From: Saururus chinensis
Lineage: Eukaryota; Streptophyta; Magnoliopsida; Piperales; Saururaceae
Assembly (NCBI GenBank): GCA_035235625.1
Contig: CP141143.1
Span: 32,659,178-32,723,177, forward strand
Direction: 5' to 3'
Length of the DNA stretch: 64,000 bases
How positions within the stretch are numbered: position 1 is the first letter of the stretch; each line of letters opens with the position of its first letter. Under the pieces are notes generated by a model. The model was given only the letters and a program-made list of their open reading frames with translations. It was not told the origin of the DNA and did no database searches. Positions 21,814 to 35,219 of the stretch are shown piece by piece. The position numbers and the translations under genes were made by a program.

Positions 21814-24800
21814 GGAATAGTACATATTGGGATTACATAGAATGGAAGAGAACATGGCTTTAGGCACCGGGAGGAGGCTGGGTAGCCATCTTTCGGCGAT
21901 GGGGATTGGGTCTATTAGATTCTCCACCCGGTGATTAATTGGACAGACCCTACCTCGATTCCGACCTTTTCGGCCATGGGCAATGCTTCTCGCAGGTGGA
22001 GACAGAGTGAAACAGTCTGTGGCATTGACACCGGTTGGCGGCCATTGGACAAAACGAGGCTGGGCCTGTAAAGTTCGCTACTTGGAGGTGATTTGACCAG
22101 ACCTGGCCTTGCTGCAAGTCATGGCGGCTGTTGTGCTCACCAGTGGCCAGAAAGATTTGTTGCCTCCCTGGCGATTTCTAGAATAAATAGACCGGGTTGG
22201 ACCGGCCAACAATTTCAGATCTAAGAGAGTGGATCTAGTTGTTTCCCCGATGAAAAAATTCCGCCAGTGGCTAGCATGGCAAGCCAGCGGTGGATCCAGT
22301 TGCCGCCAGTAGCCCTGCGGGCATCTCCACGAGGAAGACGACCCATAGGCAAGCCTATGGGTTCGGCCCTACTCAGATTCAATTTAAAAAACTTCCATTG
22401 AACCTAGTCCGGTTCAATAAGGTTTAGACTTTAAAAAAACAATCAAGAAAATTACACAATGTCTGAGGGAACATGAGGAGTAACTGGACCAAGTTTCAAA
22501 TCGAGTAAAAATCCTAAAGGCTTTGAAAATATTATTTTACCCTTAGAGGTGAACCGTAGTAATATTTAATTACCCATCTCAGACTCCAGTTCAGGGTGAT
22601 TTAGATGTTAGAAATATATAAAAATAATACCTAATTACTAGAGGAGCATAGAAAGTGACCAGACCAAGTTTGAACTTAAGGGAAAATCCCAGAGACTACA
22701 AAATAACCCTTTTACTCCTTGTAGTTAAATTACCATGTGATAACCGCTTACCTGATTGAGGGGCTCCGGTTCAGTAGCCTATGAGTGATATTAAAAAATT
22801 GAGAAAATTTTTCGTAATAGCTTAATGTGTAACCTATATATAGACCAAACCACTTAGTGGGGAAACATCCCAGTGAGTGGGTGATTGACCATTTTGACCC
22901 TACGGTTAAGGATGCACCATTAAGTAACCGTCAAGGTCGGTTCAAGGGGTAACCATTAAATGTCGATAAGGCCTTCCCCAAAATGACAAAAATACCCCTT
23001 CAAATGAACCACCCACATATGTATAAATGGAAGTGCAAGTCAATTTGAGAGTAGAGCCTTCTAAGAGGTCGATGACCTAAGATCAATAAAAGGGTAGCAA
23101 GATGATCAAAATGACCTAAGGGAGGGTACCATACCCTAAGTGGTAGAATTACCCTAATGCCCTTAGGGGCAATATGTTCTATTTTTGCCGAACTAATAAC
23201 CTAACTACCAAGGGTTAGGGTATGTTATAGTGATGTTAAATAGCTTCAAAAGGAAGGAGTATGACCAGTAAGTGACACAAAGAGCTTGTTGGGTCACAAT
23301 GTAATGAGAAACAAGGGAACAACCCTAATTCTCAGGGTTTAAGGTAGTGAATTACATGTATTTGTATCTACAACCTAGTACATCAATCAACTAGAGTATT
23401 ATATACGTAACTCAAGTGATGCATTAGAGTTGTTTACACTCTTGGGCTTGAATTCGTTGAGCCCTAGCCCTGCAAATGAGTACAACGGTCCTTCATTTAT
23501 TATTTATGCACTTGTATCAAAATCTCTACCCTCCCAACTCAAGGATAAAATGTATTCTAAGACGTTACTAATATAACCCATAGAAGCCTAGGGTCTTTAT
23601 GACTACTAACTCCCCTAAACTTTTGAAACTTAGACTAGATTATTTTCATCAAGCCAAGTATTTGCCCAACTATTTGGGTCCTCTTCACATTGTGAATCAG
23701 CCAAATAAATAGCTCATCCACTTGGCTATGACTCAAAGAACATCTCAAACCCTAATAGTCTCCATGAGACTAAAAAAAACTCCTATAACTACCCTCACTT
23801 CATTAACTAAGGTAAAATTCTATGTCAAGGCCCTGTTCACTCTATGAATTACTCCCAAACCCTATTGATGTTATTTCAGTCTTTATCTTGATTAGGTGTT
23901 ATCCCCCAATCTAATGACAACCAGTATCTCTTAATTAATCTTCCTTAATCTCAAGTTACCATTATAAATCAAAACATCAATAATAAAAGCATGTGTCAAA
24001 GTAAGCAACATTAAATAGCATCAAAGTCATACAAGTTCATAATAATAAACAAAGGCCCATTGCACTCATTTGCAAGGCTAAGGCCCTACGAATCCAAGCA
24101 TGAGAATGTAAATAACTCTAATGCATAATGCGAGTTACGTACATAATACCCTAGTGGATTGATGCACAATGTTGAAAACACATGTAATACGCTGCCTTAA
24201 ACCCTAAAATTTTTTATTCTTTCCCCTGCATCTTGTGACACCGTGACCTATAAAAGTTTTCTGTCACCTACTGGTCACACCCCGTCTATTTGAAGTCATT
24301 TAATGCCATTATAAGGTACCCTAACAAATGGTTAGCTCAGTCATCCATTCTGGCGAAGATGGAATATATTGTCTCTAAAGGCATTAGGGTAATTCTACTA
24401 CCTGGGGTATGGTACCCTCACTTGGTTCATTATGGTCATCTCATTGCCCTTCTATTGATTTAAGTCATTACCCTCTCGTAAGGCTTCATTCTCAAATCGA
24501 CTTGCGCATTTATTCACACAAATGTGGGCAATCCGCTTATAAGGGTATTTTATCATTTTGTTTAAAGCCTTATTGACAACCAATGAGACCAAAATTTGTT
24601 GAAGGGTACTACTTGACCTCATGGACTCAATGTAATTTTTTTTATGTTTACCGGGGTTGTGTGTCCCTTGAACAAACCTTGGTTGACTTAATAGTTTACA
24701 ATTAACCCTAAGGGAAAAATGATCAATTATCTATGCACTAGGATTTTTTTTTACTATATACTTTGGTCTATACTTAATTTATATATTAAAATATAACTGA

Positions 24801-26521
24801 GAATTTTCTCAAATTTTAAGTTCACTCATAGTCCTCTAAACCGGAGCCCATAAGTCAGGTATATAAATTATTACATGACCATTTAACTATAAGGGGTAAA
24901 AGGGTTATTTTAATAGGCTTTGAGATTTTCCCTAATCTGAAACTTGTTCAGGACACTCCCATGCACCTCCATTCATTAGGCATTTTTTTCAAAAACTTTC
25001 TAACTTCTAAACCACCCTTAACCGGAGCATAAGATATGTAATTAAATATTAATATAGTTCACCTCTAAGGGTAAAATAATCATTTTAAACACTTTAAAAA
25101 ATTTTCCGCTATCTAAAACATAGTCAAAAGACTTTACATGCTCTTCCCGTCATTTGATCATTTTTACAAATTTTTTCCAATTTATTAACCCACTGAACTA
25201 GGACCGGTTCAAGGGTTGTTCATTAGTTTTTTAAACCAACCTAATTGGCCTGGGTTCCAGCCCAAAACGGGACGTAATGACCAGGTCATCCTCTCCGCAG
25301 CCGGCAAGAGGCCGGATGACCTCTCGCGGTACCACCCCAGGCCGCCACAATGGGGTGGGAGGCCCTGCAACCGCCCGAAGGCTGGCCGGGGCCAAAGCCC
25401 AGTCTTTTTTATTCAACCAGGCCTGGCGGTGGCGGCGGCCACTGCTGAAGATGGCTCGACCAGATCGCTAAAATTCGGCGATTCTAGGAGCCCGAGTCCC
25501 GTCGTCGGACCGCGACTGCAATCCACCACCATTCTCGATTTTGTTAAATCACAGAGGGAATGAGGAGGGGCAGCAGTGGTTTACATAGACTTCGCGCGGC
25601 GGCTCGAGGGCAACCAGTGGTAGGTTGTTGCTAGGAATAGGTCGAGAATGAAGAGGGGCAGAAGGCGATGGTACTCTAACCCCGAATTGGCGGCCTGCAC
25701 AACCGGCCACTGCTCTCTGTTTCACCGGAAAGGAAGAAAAAAAGTCCGGAAACTACGCCTTGGTCACTCCCTTACTGTCGGCCCGCTTGATCGCCGCCTG
25801 CGACAATGGCCTGAGTGCCGCTGGTGGAAATAGCCTGACCATGAGGTACAATACATGCCGGCCAGTCACGACCAGCACCCAGCCAAATTTTGTCAACCGT
25901 CTGGCGAGGACGAGGTTGCTTATAATCTAATTAAAATATAAGTTTATAATATTAAATTTATTATTTATGCATTTATTATGATGGTACTTTAGTTTTCGAT
26001 TTATTGTCAATCCACCACCATAGAACTTCAAGCTCACTCTTCTTCAATTCCATCACCGGCGACCTTCGCTGAAAAACTATCTTCTTATCTTTCCAACCAA
26101 AAGCTCCCCCTCAAAAGGCCCTCCACATCTATTTATAAGCATGGATATTAAGAACCTTAATCCACTTAAAAGATGAACTAAACCTTCCCACTTGGGCAAC
26201 TTAATTAGGCTTTGAAAAATTACTTTTCATCACTTTAATTAATCAGGCCCATATAGTGACATAAATGAACAATTCGCGCATCTAATTTAGGTAAATAGCC
26301 CGTACATATTATGTTCAACTTTAAACGGTCATATCTCCTTCATCTAAACTCCGATTTGCGCATTCTTGGTGGCGTTACGAAGCTCGTTTTGTCTACTTTC
26401 TATCTATATATGTCAGCAACTAATTAAAGCCACTAATTAAGTTATGAAAATGTTAAGGGGTCAAACACCCTAATTTCCACATAGTCGATGTCGAGAATTT
26501 GGAAAATTCACGGATGTTACA
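21814..26521 (-). mobile_element. Palindromic F1 element A, remainder
   Basis: After the MULE the F1 sequence resumes in forward sense (GC-rich 21830-22380, AT-rich to about 23510), passes through a ~530-bp loop, then returns in reverse sense (about 24050-25250, GC-rich 25250-25900) and ends GGATGTTACA at 26521. That end is the inverted F1 LTR start. The strand switch at about 23514-23519 lies on the word TGTAT/ATACA, which also occurs at both parental points in other F1 copies. The reverse arm reaches ~180 bp further inward than in element B. Open frames in 25216-25860 are GC-rich LTR sequence. Confidence 0.7.
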
Positions 26522-27170
26522 GAGATGGGCTAAAAAAAGAAGTTTGTGTTAGAGTTTCAATAAAAGTTGGAGGTTTATTTTGGTCTTGCATGTGGTCTTG
26601 CTTACTAGTTCATTGATTTGGGCCTTATTAGGTTGTCCGTTGTTTTTTTCCCTAGTTTGGGTTTTCCATGTTAAATCCTTGAGTCTTTCACATGCTTGTG
26701 ATTTGATGGATAGATCATGAATACGCATAGCTTAAGATTTTATTGTTTCCACCAACTATACAATATCTTGTGCGTAGAGGATAAAACTCTTTTTGCTTAG
26801 TTTGTTCGAGCTACTAGTTTTAGGAGCTCTTTGGTGTCGATTAGACAAATATTAAACCCACAATTGGTGGTTAAGGATTTTAATTGAGAATTTTGAGTTT
26901 TTCATGATATTTATCAATATTTGCATTCTATCTCAAGTTGGTTGTGTCACTTTGCTTAATTTCTTGGTGTTCTTTGCCTCTAGAAGAAAATTTGCATGTG
27001 CTAGGTTTTTTCTTTCTGATTTGTGCTAGATTTACTTGTTTTTATTATTATAATTACATGTGATCTTGCTAATTTTGACCTACGTTGTGTTTATTTTACT
27101 TTTGAGTATATAAATCTCTTGTCTTGCTCGATTAAAGTTATTAGTTTGCATGTTTCTATTAATTTTAATC
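26522..27170 (+). mobile_element. Copia-like element, 5' LTR/leader relic
   Basis: About 350 bp (26535-26880) match 55290-55630, another copy of the same repeat. It is followed by a gag relic. The LTR end and primer site are not resolvable by eye. Confidence 0.45.
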
Positions 27171-27173
27171 TTA

Positions 27174-28621
27174 ATGGCAACATTAAACAACAATATGGCT
27201 GAACATGGGGACTTCGGAAATCCCATGAATTAACCACCTTTGATGGTAAAAAACTTTCCAATGGGAAGAATAAGATGAGAGCCTTCATTCAAGTGCTTGA
27301 CGACAATGTTTGGAAAGCAGTAATTAAAAGTTAGAATCCACCTATGACCAAAGACAAAGAGGGGGATATGATTCTAAAGGATGAAAATGAATAAGATGAA
27401 AATGAAGCAAAACTAACTAACTACAATAGTAAAGCCCTAATTGCATTGTTTATTGCTGCAAGAAAATCTCAGCATAGGTTAATTTTAAAATGTTCATCCG
27501 CTAAGGTTGCATGGGGAAAACTTTTGAAGTATAACGAGAGAACCAAAGTTGTGAAGGTGTCTAGGTTACAAACATTCACCCTAGAGTTTGAAAACATAAT
27601 GATTAGTAACGAGGAATCAATTTTTGAGTACAATGCTAAATTTTTTGACATAGTCAATCAGTGTGAGCAACGAGGAGAACCAATTCTAGATTACCTTGTA
27701 GTTTGGAAAATTCTAAGTTCCTTATCCTCTAAATTCAATATTATGATTGTTGCAATTAATAAATCAAAGAAAATTGACACCTTAGACATTGAGAAACTCA
27801 TATAAAACTTAAAAACTTTTGAAATGCAAAAAAAGTCATAAGAAAATAGGAAAGGGTTGTTTGAAAAATCAAAGGAAAAATAAAGTTCTTCAAAATAACT
27901 AAGAAACTATCCAAGAAGTCTAATACCTTAACAACCCTAGAGGAATATGAAGAAAGCAAAAGTGAAAATGAACATATGGTCTTATTGAATAAAACCTTTA
28001 AGAAGTTATTAAAAACTCAGAATTTTAGAGTTAAAAAAAAAGGGATAAACTTCAGGGAAGAGATATGGGGAGAGAAGAGATGAAAAGCATAACAAACCCG
28101 TTAAGAAGAATATGAAATATTTTGAATGTGGTAAGTTAGGTCATTTTGCCGTTGATTGTCCTAATAATGGTTATAACAATTCTTCTGATGATAAACTAAA
28201 AATGTTTAAAGGGCAAGATAGAAAAAAAAAGGGGAGAGTGCTCCAAGTAACATTCTCCAATAAAAGTTCTTTTGAGGATGAAGAGTTGTGTAACTATATT
28301 ACCTTTAATGCAAGTGTAAAAGAAGTTAGATCTTCTAAGGAGTCTCATGAGTCAAATTTCAATGATTTGAACTCAAATTCCGTTTATGATTTTGATTTTG
28401 AAGAGCATAGGGAATTTCTCAATAATGTCATATTTTTAACTAGAAAAACTAAGAATCTTGAGAGAGAGGTAAATAAGAAGATTGAGGAATTAGAATATGC
28501 CTCTCAAGAGACGAATAGATTGATAGAATTGAATAGAAACTTGATTAGTGAGGCTAAAACCCTAAAGGTTGAACTAGAAAAAGAAAAATCTAATGCACTT
28601 GACAGAGCATTTATGTCCCCT
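27174..28621 (+). pseudogene. Copia-type gag relic
   Basis: Starts MATLNNNMAEHGDFGNP, then (frame shifted) FDGKKLSNGKNKMRAFIQ and DNVWKAVIKS, the usual N-terminal pattern of plant Copia Gag. The open frame 27446-27805 carries the UBN2-like helical core, e.g. SRLQTFTLEFENIM and a LSSLSSKFNIMI motif. After ~300 bp of broken frame, 28112-28621 encodes a zinc knuckle FECGKLGHFAVDC, whose first Cys is replaced by Tyr, and a coiled-coil-like stretch rich in Glu, Leu and Lys (about residues 95-165). Stops and frame changes make it inactive. Base composition is AT-rich, unlike the Ty3 elements nearby. Confidence 0.8.
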
Positions 28622-28731
28622 TAAGAGAAGTTAAATAGATTCAAGAGTTTAAGGAAGACTTTAGAGACCATTATTAGCATTGTTCAAAGGGATAAAAAAT
28701 ATTTAGGTTTCAAGACTTCTATGTCTACACC

Positions 28732-29034
28732 TTGAGTCAAATCTATTACCTTTGTGAAGGCCAACAAGAGTTATCAAAAAGTGACCAATCCACAAAGCTT
28801 AGAGAGTGTGTGCTGAAATCTAAATTTAGTTTTGTAGGAGTATGTGACATTTGCCATAAGGACACCCACACAAGGTTTGAATGCCCAAACAGCCATCCTC
28901 ATAAGCCCAACTCTAGGAGAAGAATGATGAAATCCCCAACAAACACATTGCCTAGATTACCCCACCAAGTGTATGAGCATAATATGAAGAGGGTGTGGGT
29001 GAAAAAAGTTGATCTTCAAGCCTTAAATAATTAA
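28732..29034 (+). pseudogene. Second zinc-finger-like piece after Copia gag
   Basis: Hundred-codon open stretch containing VCDICHKDTHTRFECPN, a Cys-x2-Cys...His-x4-Cys pattern, followed by basic, proline-rich sequence. Its position just after the coiled-coil part suggests the C-terminal end of the same Gag protein. It is out of frame with the preceding part and has no ATG near its beginning. I do not recognise the exact family. Confidence 0.4.
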
Positions 29035-30957
29035 TAAGGAAAGATAAGAAAAATCTACCATAGGTTGCCTTAGAATTGGTTGGCAAGGCAAAGCTAAGGA
29101 AGTTCAAGTCTCTAGGTAAAAAGATTGATTATGTCCATCATTTAATTCTTTAGATCTTTTGAACATACATGCTTTTCTTTTCTTTTCATTTTCCCTTATT
29201 TCCATGCTACTTTTGTTCACATGCTTTAAATAAAAAAACCAAAATATGGAAAACCACAAAAGCACAAAAAAAATTGGGGTTGCCTTTACTTTAAAGTGTA
29301 AGTTTTTTGTAGTTTTTTATTTGTATTCAGCTCTTACATTAAAGATTATTGATTTATTCTTAATTAAAAAAACATTGTGATGTGTGGTTAATGTACGTTA
29401 ACTAAGAAATGGATGCACCAAAGGGAGTGAAGATCGATTCGATTTTCTTTTGCTTATGTTTTAATTTTCTATTTTTAAAACTTACACACATCATGTTAAA
29501 CTTGAGTCAGTTTTATGAGTGAAAATCAAAAGAGAGTTCTTCGACATAAGTTGACTTATGAGTTTAGATTCTAGTAAAGTCTTAGTGATCAAAGTTAGAT
29601 GAACTAAAGCTAGACTACTATCTAGGATTCAATGACACAAAAAATTCTTTGTAACAAGATATTGTTTGTAATTAATTACTTTATCTTTTTGAAAAAAGGA
29701 ATTGTCCTTATAAAGATGATGAGGAAGTGCTACCTATTTAGGTTAGCCTATGCAAGTGTGAAGCTCCCATATGCTTGACATAAAAAAATGAGAAAGAAAA
29801 AAATGATGATGCAAGTTGAGAGGATTTAGAAAAAGCCAAGTTCTAGAAAAATGAATTGAGAAAAAATATCATAACTTAGAAAAACGGCAAGGCCATAAAC
29901 TGATTAGAAGCTTATTTTTTCAATATTCTTTTAGAAAATGATGTAAATATATTTTACTTATTGTAAACAAAAAATGAGAGTTAGGTCATTACTAGAGTTT
30001 AAACAAGTTCTTCTCTTTTGAATAAGAAAGACCTTCAGAGATTCATGAGTGAAATAGATAAGAGCTAAACATTGGTGTTTTTTAAAAAAAAATTAATAAA
30101 AGAAAATTAAAATATTAAAATAAAAAAATGAGAATTGAAAATCACAAACAAATTAGCAAACTATTCTAAGGTAAGGTATAACTGATCATAATGTGTGGAT
30201 ACACTTAGATTAAGAATTGAATTAATAAAAATATCTCAACATATGTCTTTTTTTATTTTTTATTTGAGTTCTAGAAGGAGATTTAACTTAATTTCAATGG
30301 AAAATGATTTTTTTAAATTTTGGGATTTAACGGAATTGTTTAGACTTATTTTTTATTTTTTTGAAAAAAAGAATTTCAAAATTATGAAATTCAAGAGGGA
30401 TCAATCCCTCTTTGCTAGTGATCAATTGTTGGTTATGATCCTTTCGGTCTTAAAATGGTTGACACCCCCTAAGCCCTCATTTAACTCCAAAAACTTGGAG
30501 CAGAGAGCTAGAGCCTACGGGAGGAGATTCAAGGCAATTTACTTCAGATTTGGACAGATTTTCAACGTTAATTGAGTGATTTTTCATTACCGCCAAGGTA
30601 TGTTGTAAAAAGAAAATTTTTATTCTTAGTGAATATCAACTCATTTTTTGAATGATAGGATTGTTCTAAATTCAAGATCTACCATTCAGCAAATTTTCAT
30701 GTAAATTTCAGCAAATTATTCATTTCGTTTCTCCAAAAACTGCCCAAATTTATAGTAGGTGTAATTATAAGCTTTGATTAACTTATATAAACCTACCTTG
30801 CGTTAAAATTTGGGATCAATAATTTTTCTTTAGGGTTAGTTTGGTAATCTCAAAAAGGACATTTTTTCTTTAAAATTATGTTTATAGGTGTTTTTTATTA
30901 ATTATCTTTATTACCCAACTTCTACCTTAGCCATATGAATTAATTTTAAATTGTTTA
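29035..30957. other. AT-rich non-coding stretch of Copia-like element
   Basis: No protease, integrase, reverse transcriptase or RNase H motif found on either strand, although pol should lie here. A 126-codon frame at 30195-30575 has low-complexity Phe/Leu/Lys content and no recognisable domain; I regard it as chance. Confidence 0.5.
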
Positions 30958-31840
30958 GATGGTTAAGCTGAAGACATTGATGCTAAAGGGGAAACAGACC
31001 AGCCGTGCCCCTAAGGATCCTAGGAGTTCATCTACTGCTCTTGAGCATGTGAGGCCTATCTCAAGCAAGTGATATCATGTTTACGTGCCTCTACAACTAG
31101 CAATGGACTTGACCTGTGATATAGCCTATTAGACATTGTACTTCTAGATGATATTAACCTCCAGCACCCCTGTGTACCCTAGACTCGTCCGTTAAAGGTT
31201 TATATCACTTCAACAGGAGGGAGAGGAGTTATTAACTAGTTTGGTCATTGGGATGATTGTGTGAGTGACCCTAGATATCATACAAGAGGCTATAGACATA
31301 GAGCGATTCACAATGCGTTATCCACTATTCGATGGATACGTGTTCGCTGGGGATAGCATCATTCTTAGATGTCGTACTTAATTGGAGAGAGGACGATCTC
31401 TCAACATAGCTATTCTTGATCACCTTATAACCCTTGACTTTCATCTATTGCATGTCATTGCTCAGTATGACATAAGGAGTGCCTGCAAGGAAAGGGTAGA
31501 TTGGACGATGGCACAACTACTTTACTTGCTTTTCGAGACTCACCTAGAGCTGGACTTTCCTTTCATTATCATTGGTCAGCTTATGACTTTCCTACATGGG
31601 CATATGCATGAGATGCTTCCCTATCTGTACATTATTTGTGAGATATTCTTATCACAACACATGAGGATCACCAAGAGGGAGCCTACCATGGTTGGTATGG
31701 GACCCATTGATGAGTTTGTTGTACAACGAATGATCGCACACCAGAGAGACTTAGAGCCCCAAGAGGATGCACCTATTACTAGTGATGTACCAGATGAGCC
31801 CAGGCCCCCAATGATGATGATTGGAGATTTCAAGTCCTAA
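30958..31840 (+). pseudogene. Retrotransposon accessory ORF relic (unnamed)
   Basis: Starts MVKLKTLMLKGKQTSRAPKD. The first ~420 bp are broken by stops; 31382-31840 is open for 152 codons. It contains RGRSLNIAILDHLITLDFHL and CKERVDWTMAQLLYLL, and an acidic, Pro-rich tail. Composition and position (after gag, before the distal end of the element) resemble the 'putative plant transposon protein' ORFs found in many non-autonomous plant retroelements, but this is pattern recognition only. No active site is known for that group. A purine-rich tract GTGAGGGGGAGGATGG at 31972-31987 could be the polypurine tract of the element. Confidence 0.45.
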
Positions 31841-32060
31841 CCAGTTACATATATTGACTTGATGGCTGTTTGATGGGAGATTCTTGATACAATTTGTCAG
31901 GGTTTTATAGATCTTCGTTGATTGTTTTTGCATGGTTCTTCAGCATCAGTAGGCATTAGATAGTTCTAATAGTGAGGGGGAGGATGGTGCTGGTGAAGCT
32001 TGATTATGTTGCTTGATGATATTTTTGTTTTATTTACCTTTTGCATGTATGGTATGTTAA

Positions 32061-35000
32061 TGTAATGTCTGGGAATTTTTTAAATTCCTGAAGTTGTACA
32101 CGTGAAAATTAAGGTGTAGGACCCCTTGATCTTCTCGTAGGAATAAATTAATCATCATTTGGAAGTGGTGGCTGAAGTATATATGGATGGAAATTAAATA
32201 GAAAGAGATTCAAAACGCCAACAAGAACGCGCGAATCGGAGTCTAGATGAGGGAGATACAACTGTTTGAAGTTGACTTTAGCATGCAGGACCCGTTTAAC
32301 CGAATTGAATGCACAAACTGTCTGTTTAAGTTACGATACGGGCCCGATCAATTACTGTTTCGAAATTGGGTTTTTGAGGCCTAATTTCTTATGGGATTAG
32401 GAACCCTAATCTCATGCCTATAAAAAGAATTATTTAGGGCCTTTTAGGGGAGTTTTGACGGTGAAGGGAAGGGCAAAGAGCCACCGATGAAATTTTTTGG
32501 CGAGGCTTCAACGACGGTGCATCGACAACAACTCGACCTCAAATGTAAGATTTCTGAGTTGTGATTAGTGAATAATTTATTAATTAATTTAATTGAAATT
32601 TATGTGGATCTATGCAGTTAATGTTCATACTAATATTGTAAACAATAATTAACTTTCCCGTCGCTGGAATAGTAGCGGCCTGACCTGGGCCACGGCGGCC
32701 CTCGCTTTGGACGTGGCGGCCTTAGCTCCGGCAGCTGAGGCGGCGGCAGATTGCCACTGTGTAGACTGCCAGATCTCTGCTTTAAAATAAAAAGAAAGAG
32801 GCGGCGGCCTTAGCTCCTGGCTGGACGGAATTGCCGAAAGGTGGCGATCCAATCAGGCCAAGCCCATCAACCGGCTGTGGTGGCCTGCCATCGCAGCGCC
32901 TCCGGCGGATTTATAAAAAAAAAGGAATGAAAAGAGGAGGCTGCTTTGTCCCAGGCCAGCCACCGGACAGAGGCAAGGCCGAGTCCGCCAGATTCAGCGG
33001 GCGACGGCGATCCGACTGGCCTCGGCCTCACCCACCGGGATGCCTGGGGGAAAAGCGGTGCTGCGAGAGGCACCGGGTAACCCAACCCGATCTGGTCCGG
33101 TCCTGTTTTAAAAAAAAACAATTCATATTCCCTAAACCGGGTCCGGTTCAGGGGGTTAACTGTGTCAAACAAATCCTAGAAAATTACTATTGGACCTGGA
33201 GAGGTTTGGGATTATTCTAACCAAGTTTCAGATTGGTAAAAAATCCCATAATTTCTAAAATGACCTTTTTACCCTTGGTAGTTAAATCATCGTGTGAAAA
33301 CCATTTACCCGACTTCGGGGCTCTGGTTCAAGGGCCTATGAATTGGTTTAAAACTTGGGAAAATTCTCAATGAGATTTTAATGGGTAACCTATTTATAGG
33401 CCAAATCTCTTAGTGAAGAGAAATCCCAGTGAGTGATTAATTGACCCTTTTGTCTTTAGTTTTATAGTAAAACGTTAGTCAAAACCTGGGTCGGTTCAAG
33501 GGGTTCACAAACCTGTTACACGCTAGAAAATTACACAAAGTCTATGAAGTCAAGTAGTATGCTTAAGTTCAATTTTGGACTCATTGGATGTCATTAAGGT
33601 CTTAAACCAAATGACAGAAATACCTTTTGAGTGGACCCGCCAACATTTTTGTGAAGGGAAGCGCAGGTCAGTTTGAGAGTGAAGCCTTCTGAGAAAATTA
33701 TGACTTAAAATAAATAAAAGGGTAGTGAGATGACCAAATTAACCAAAGGAGGGTAGCATACTCCATGTGGTGGAATTACCATAATGCCCTTAGGGGGCAG
33801 TATGTTCTATTTCCACTGAAACGAATAACTTAGCAACCGAGCATTAGGGTGCCTTAGAATGGCATTAAATGGCTTCAAAAGGAAGGGGTGTGACAAGTAA
33901 AAGACATAAAGACCTTGACAGGTCACAGTGTCATGGGAAACAAGGAGAAGAACCATAATTCTTAAGGCTTAATGCAATGTGTTACACGTGTCTGCAATCG
34001 AGTACATCGAGCGACTAGAGTGTTATATATGTAACTCGTGGGAAGTGCTTATCTACACTTTTGGGCTTGAATTCGCTGAGCCCCAGCCCTGCAAATGAGT
34101 GCAGTGGGCCTTCATTATTACTTATGCACTTGTATATTTGCATGTTATTTATGTTGTTTAATCTACTGTATGCTTTTGTTATTGATGCGTTAAGTTGTAT
34201 CAGTACCATAAGGTTAATAAAGACTAATCAAGAGATATTGATTATTGGTTTGTGGGGAGAACACCTAATCAAGGTAAAGACTAAAATACCTTAGAGGGGT
34301 CTGGGACTAGTTCATACAGTGAACAAAGCATTTGACCAGACAATTTGCCTTGGTTGATGAACCAATGGCATGTCTTGAGTTATAAACCTTAGTATAGAAG
34401 GGACTAATAGGGTTTGGGATAGTCATTCAGAATCCTGGCTTATAGATGAGCAAGATAGGGATCAGAATAGTTTCCTGAGTTTTAGCTCTATTGAGGAGCT
34501 GTTGATTTGACCGTGTAGTTACACCTCCCCATTGGAGGGAGGTCCTTGTGATCTGGGCTCACCGCAGATCTATTGAGGATCTTTTAGTGTACACACAATT
34601 AGGGTCGCTGACATCATGCTTGGTTGCCATCTCTGACCACTTTTGTTTAGGTGTAGTTGTGGGCTATGCCCTTCCACTCCGGTCAGGTCCTTATGGGCTA
34701 GGTTGGGAGATGGCACTTCCTGGTGGATTCCAGGGGCTTGGTGGATTTCAGGGTGTTTCATTATCATTTGTCACTTAGGTTGACATCTAATGTGTCTGTC
34801 TGTCTTTGGGATTAGACAGGAATATTAATTATCGAGCAATGGTTTGAGAAATGATTAATAACATTGATTGATATTGCTTGTTTAATTAGAACAAGTGGAA
34901 CGATTAAAGGACTTGCATAAAATGTAGGGTGTATGGGTGATGTTATGCTTCTTAGTATAGTGTACCTTAAGTGTGAGAGTCAAGTTGTTATTTGTTTTCA

Positions 35001-35219
35001 GACGGGTGATGGACTTGTACTTAGATGGATGAGCTGGTCTTTATAAATTTTTAAACATTAAATAATATCATATAATTTGATATTTGTATTTGTTAACCCC
35101 AGTTATCATGACCTGGATATTTAATCGAAGGGTTTGTTTTGTATTTAAAGAAAAAAAAAATCTCGCTACTTACCGTTCGTGCTATTTAAAAAAATATTTT
35201 TGAAATCCAGGTCGTGACA
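32061..35219 (+). mobile_element. Forward F1 LTR within element B
   Basis: Complete TG...CA LTR of 3159 bp, ending GGTCGTGACA. It has a GC-rich block at 32660-33100. The 76-codon frame at 34548-34778 recurs in the LTR at 48927-49175 (minus) but looks like conserved LTR sequence. Confidence 0.8.

Noticed and set aside
30195-30575. 126-codon frame in AT-rich sequence
   Set aside because: Low-complexity Phe/Lys/Leu composition with no domain; likely chance within retroelement DNA.
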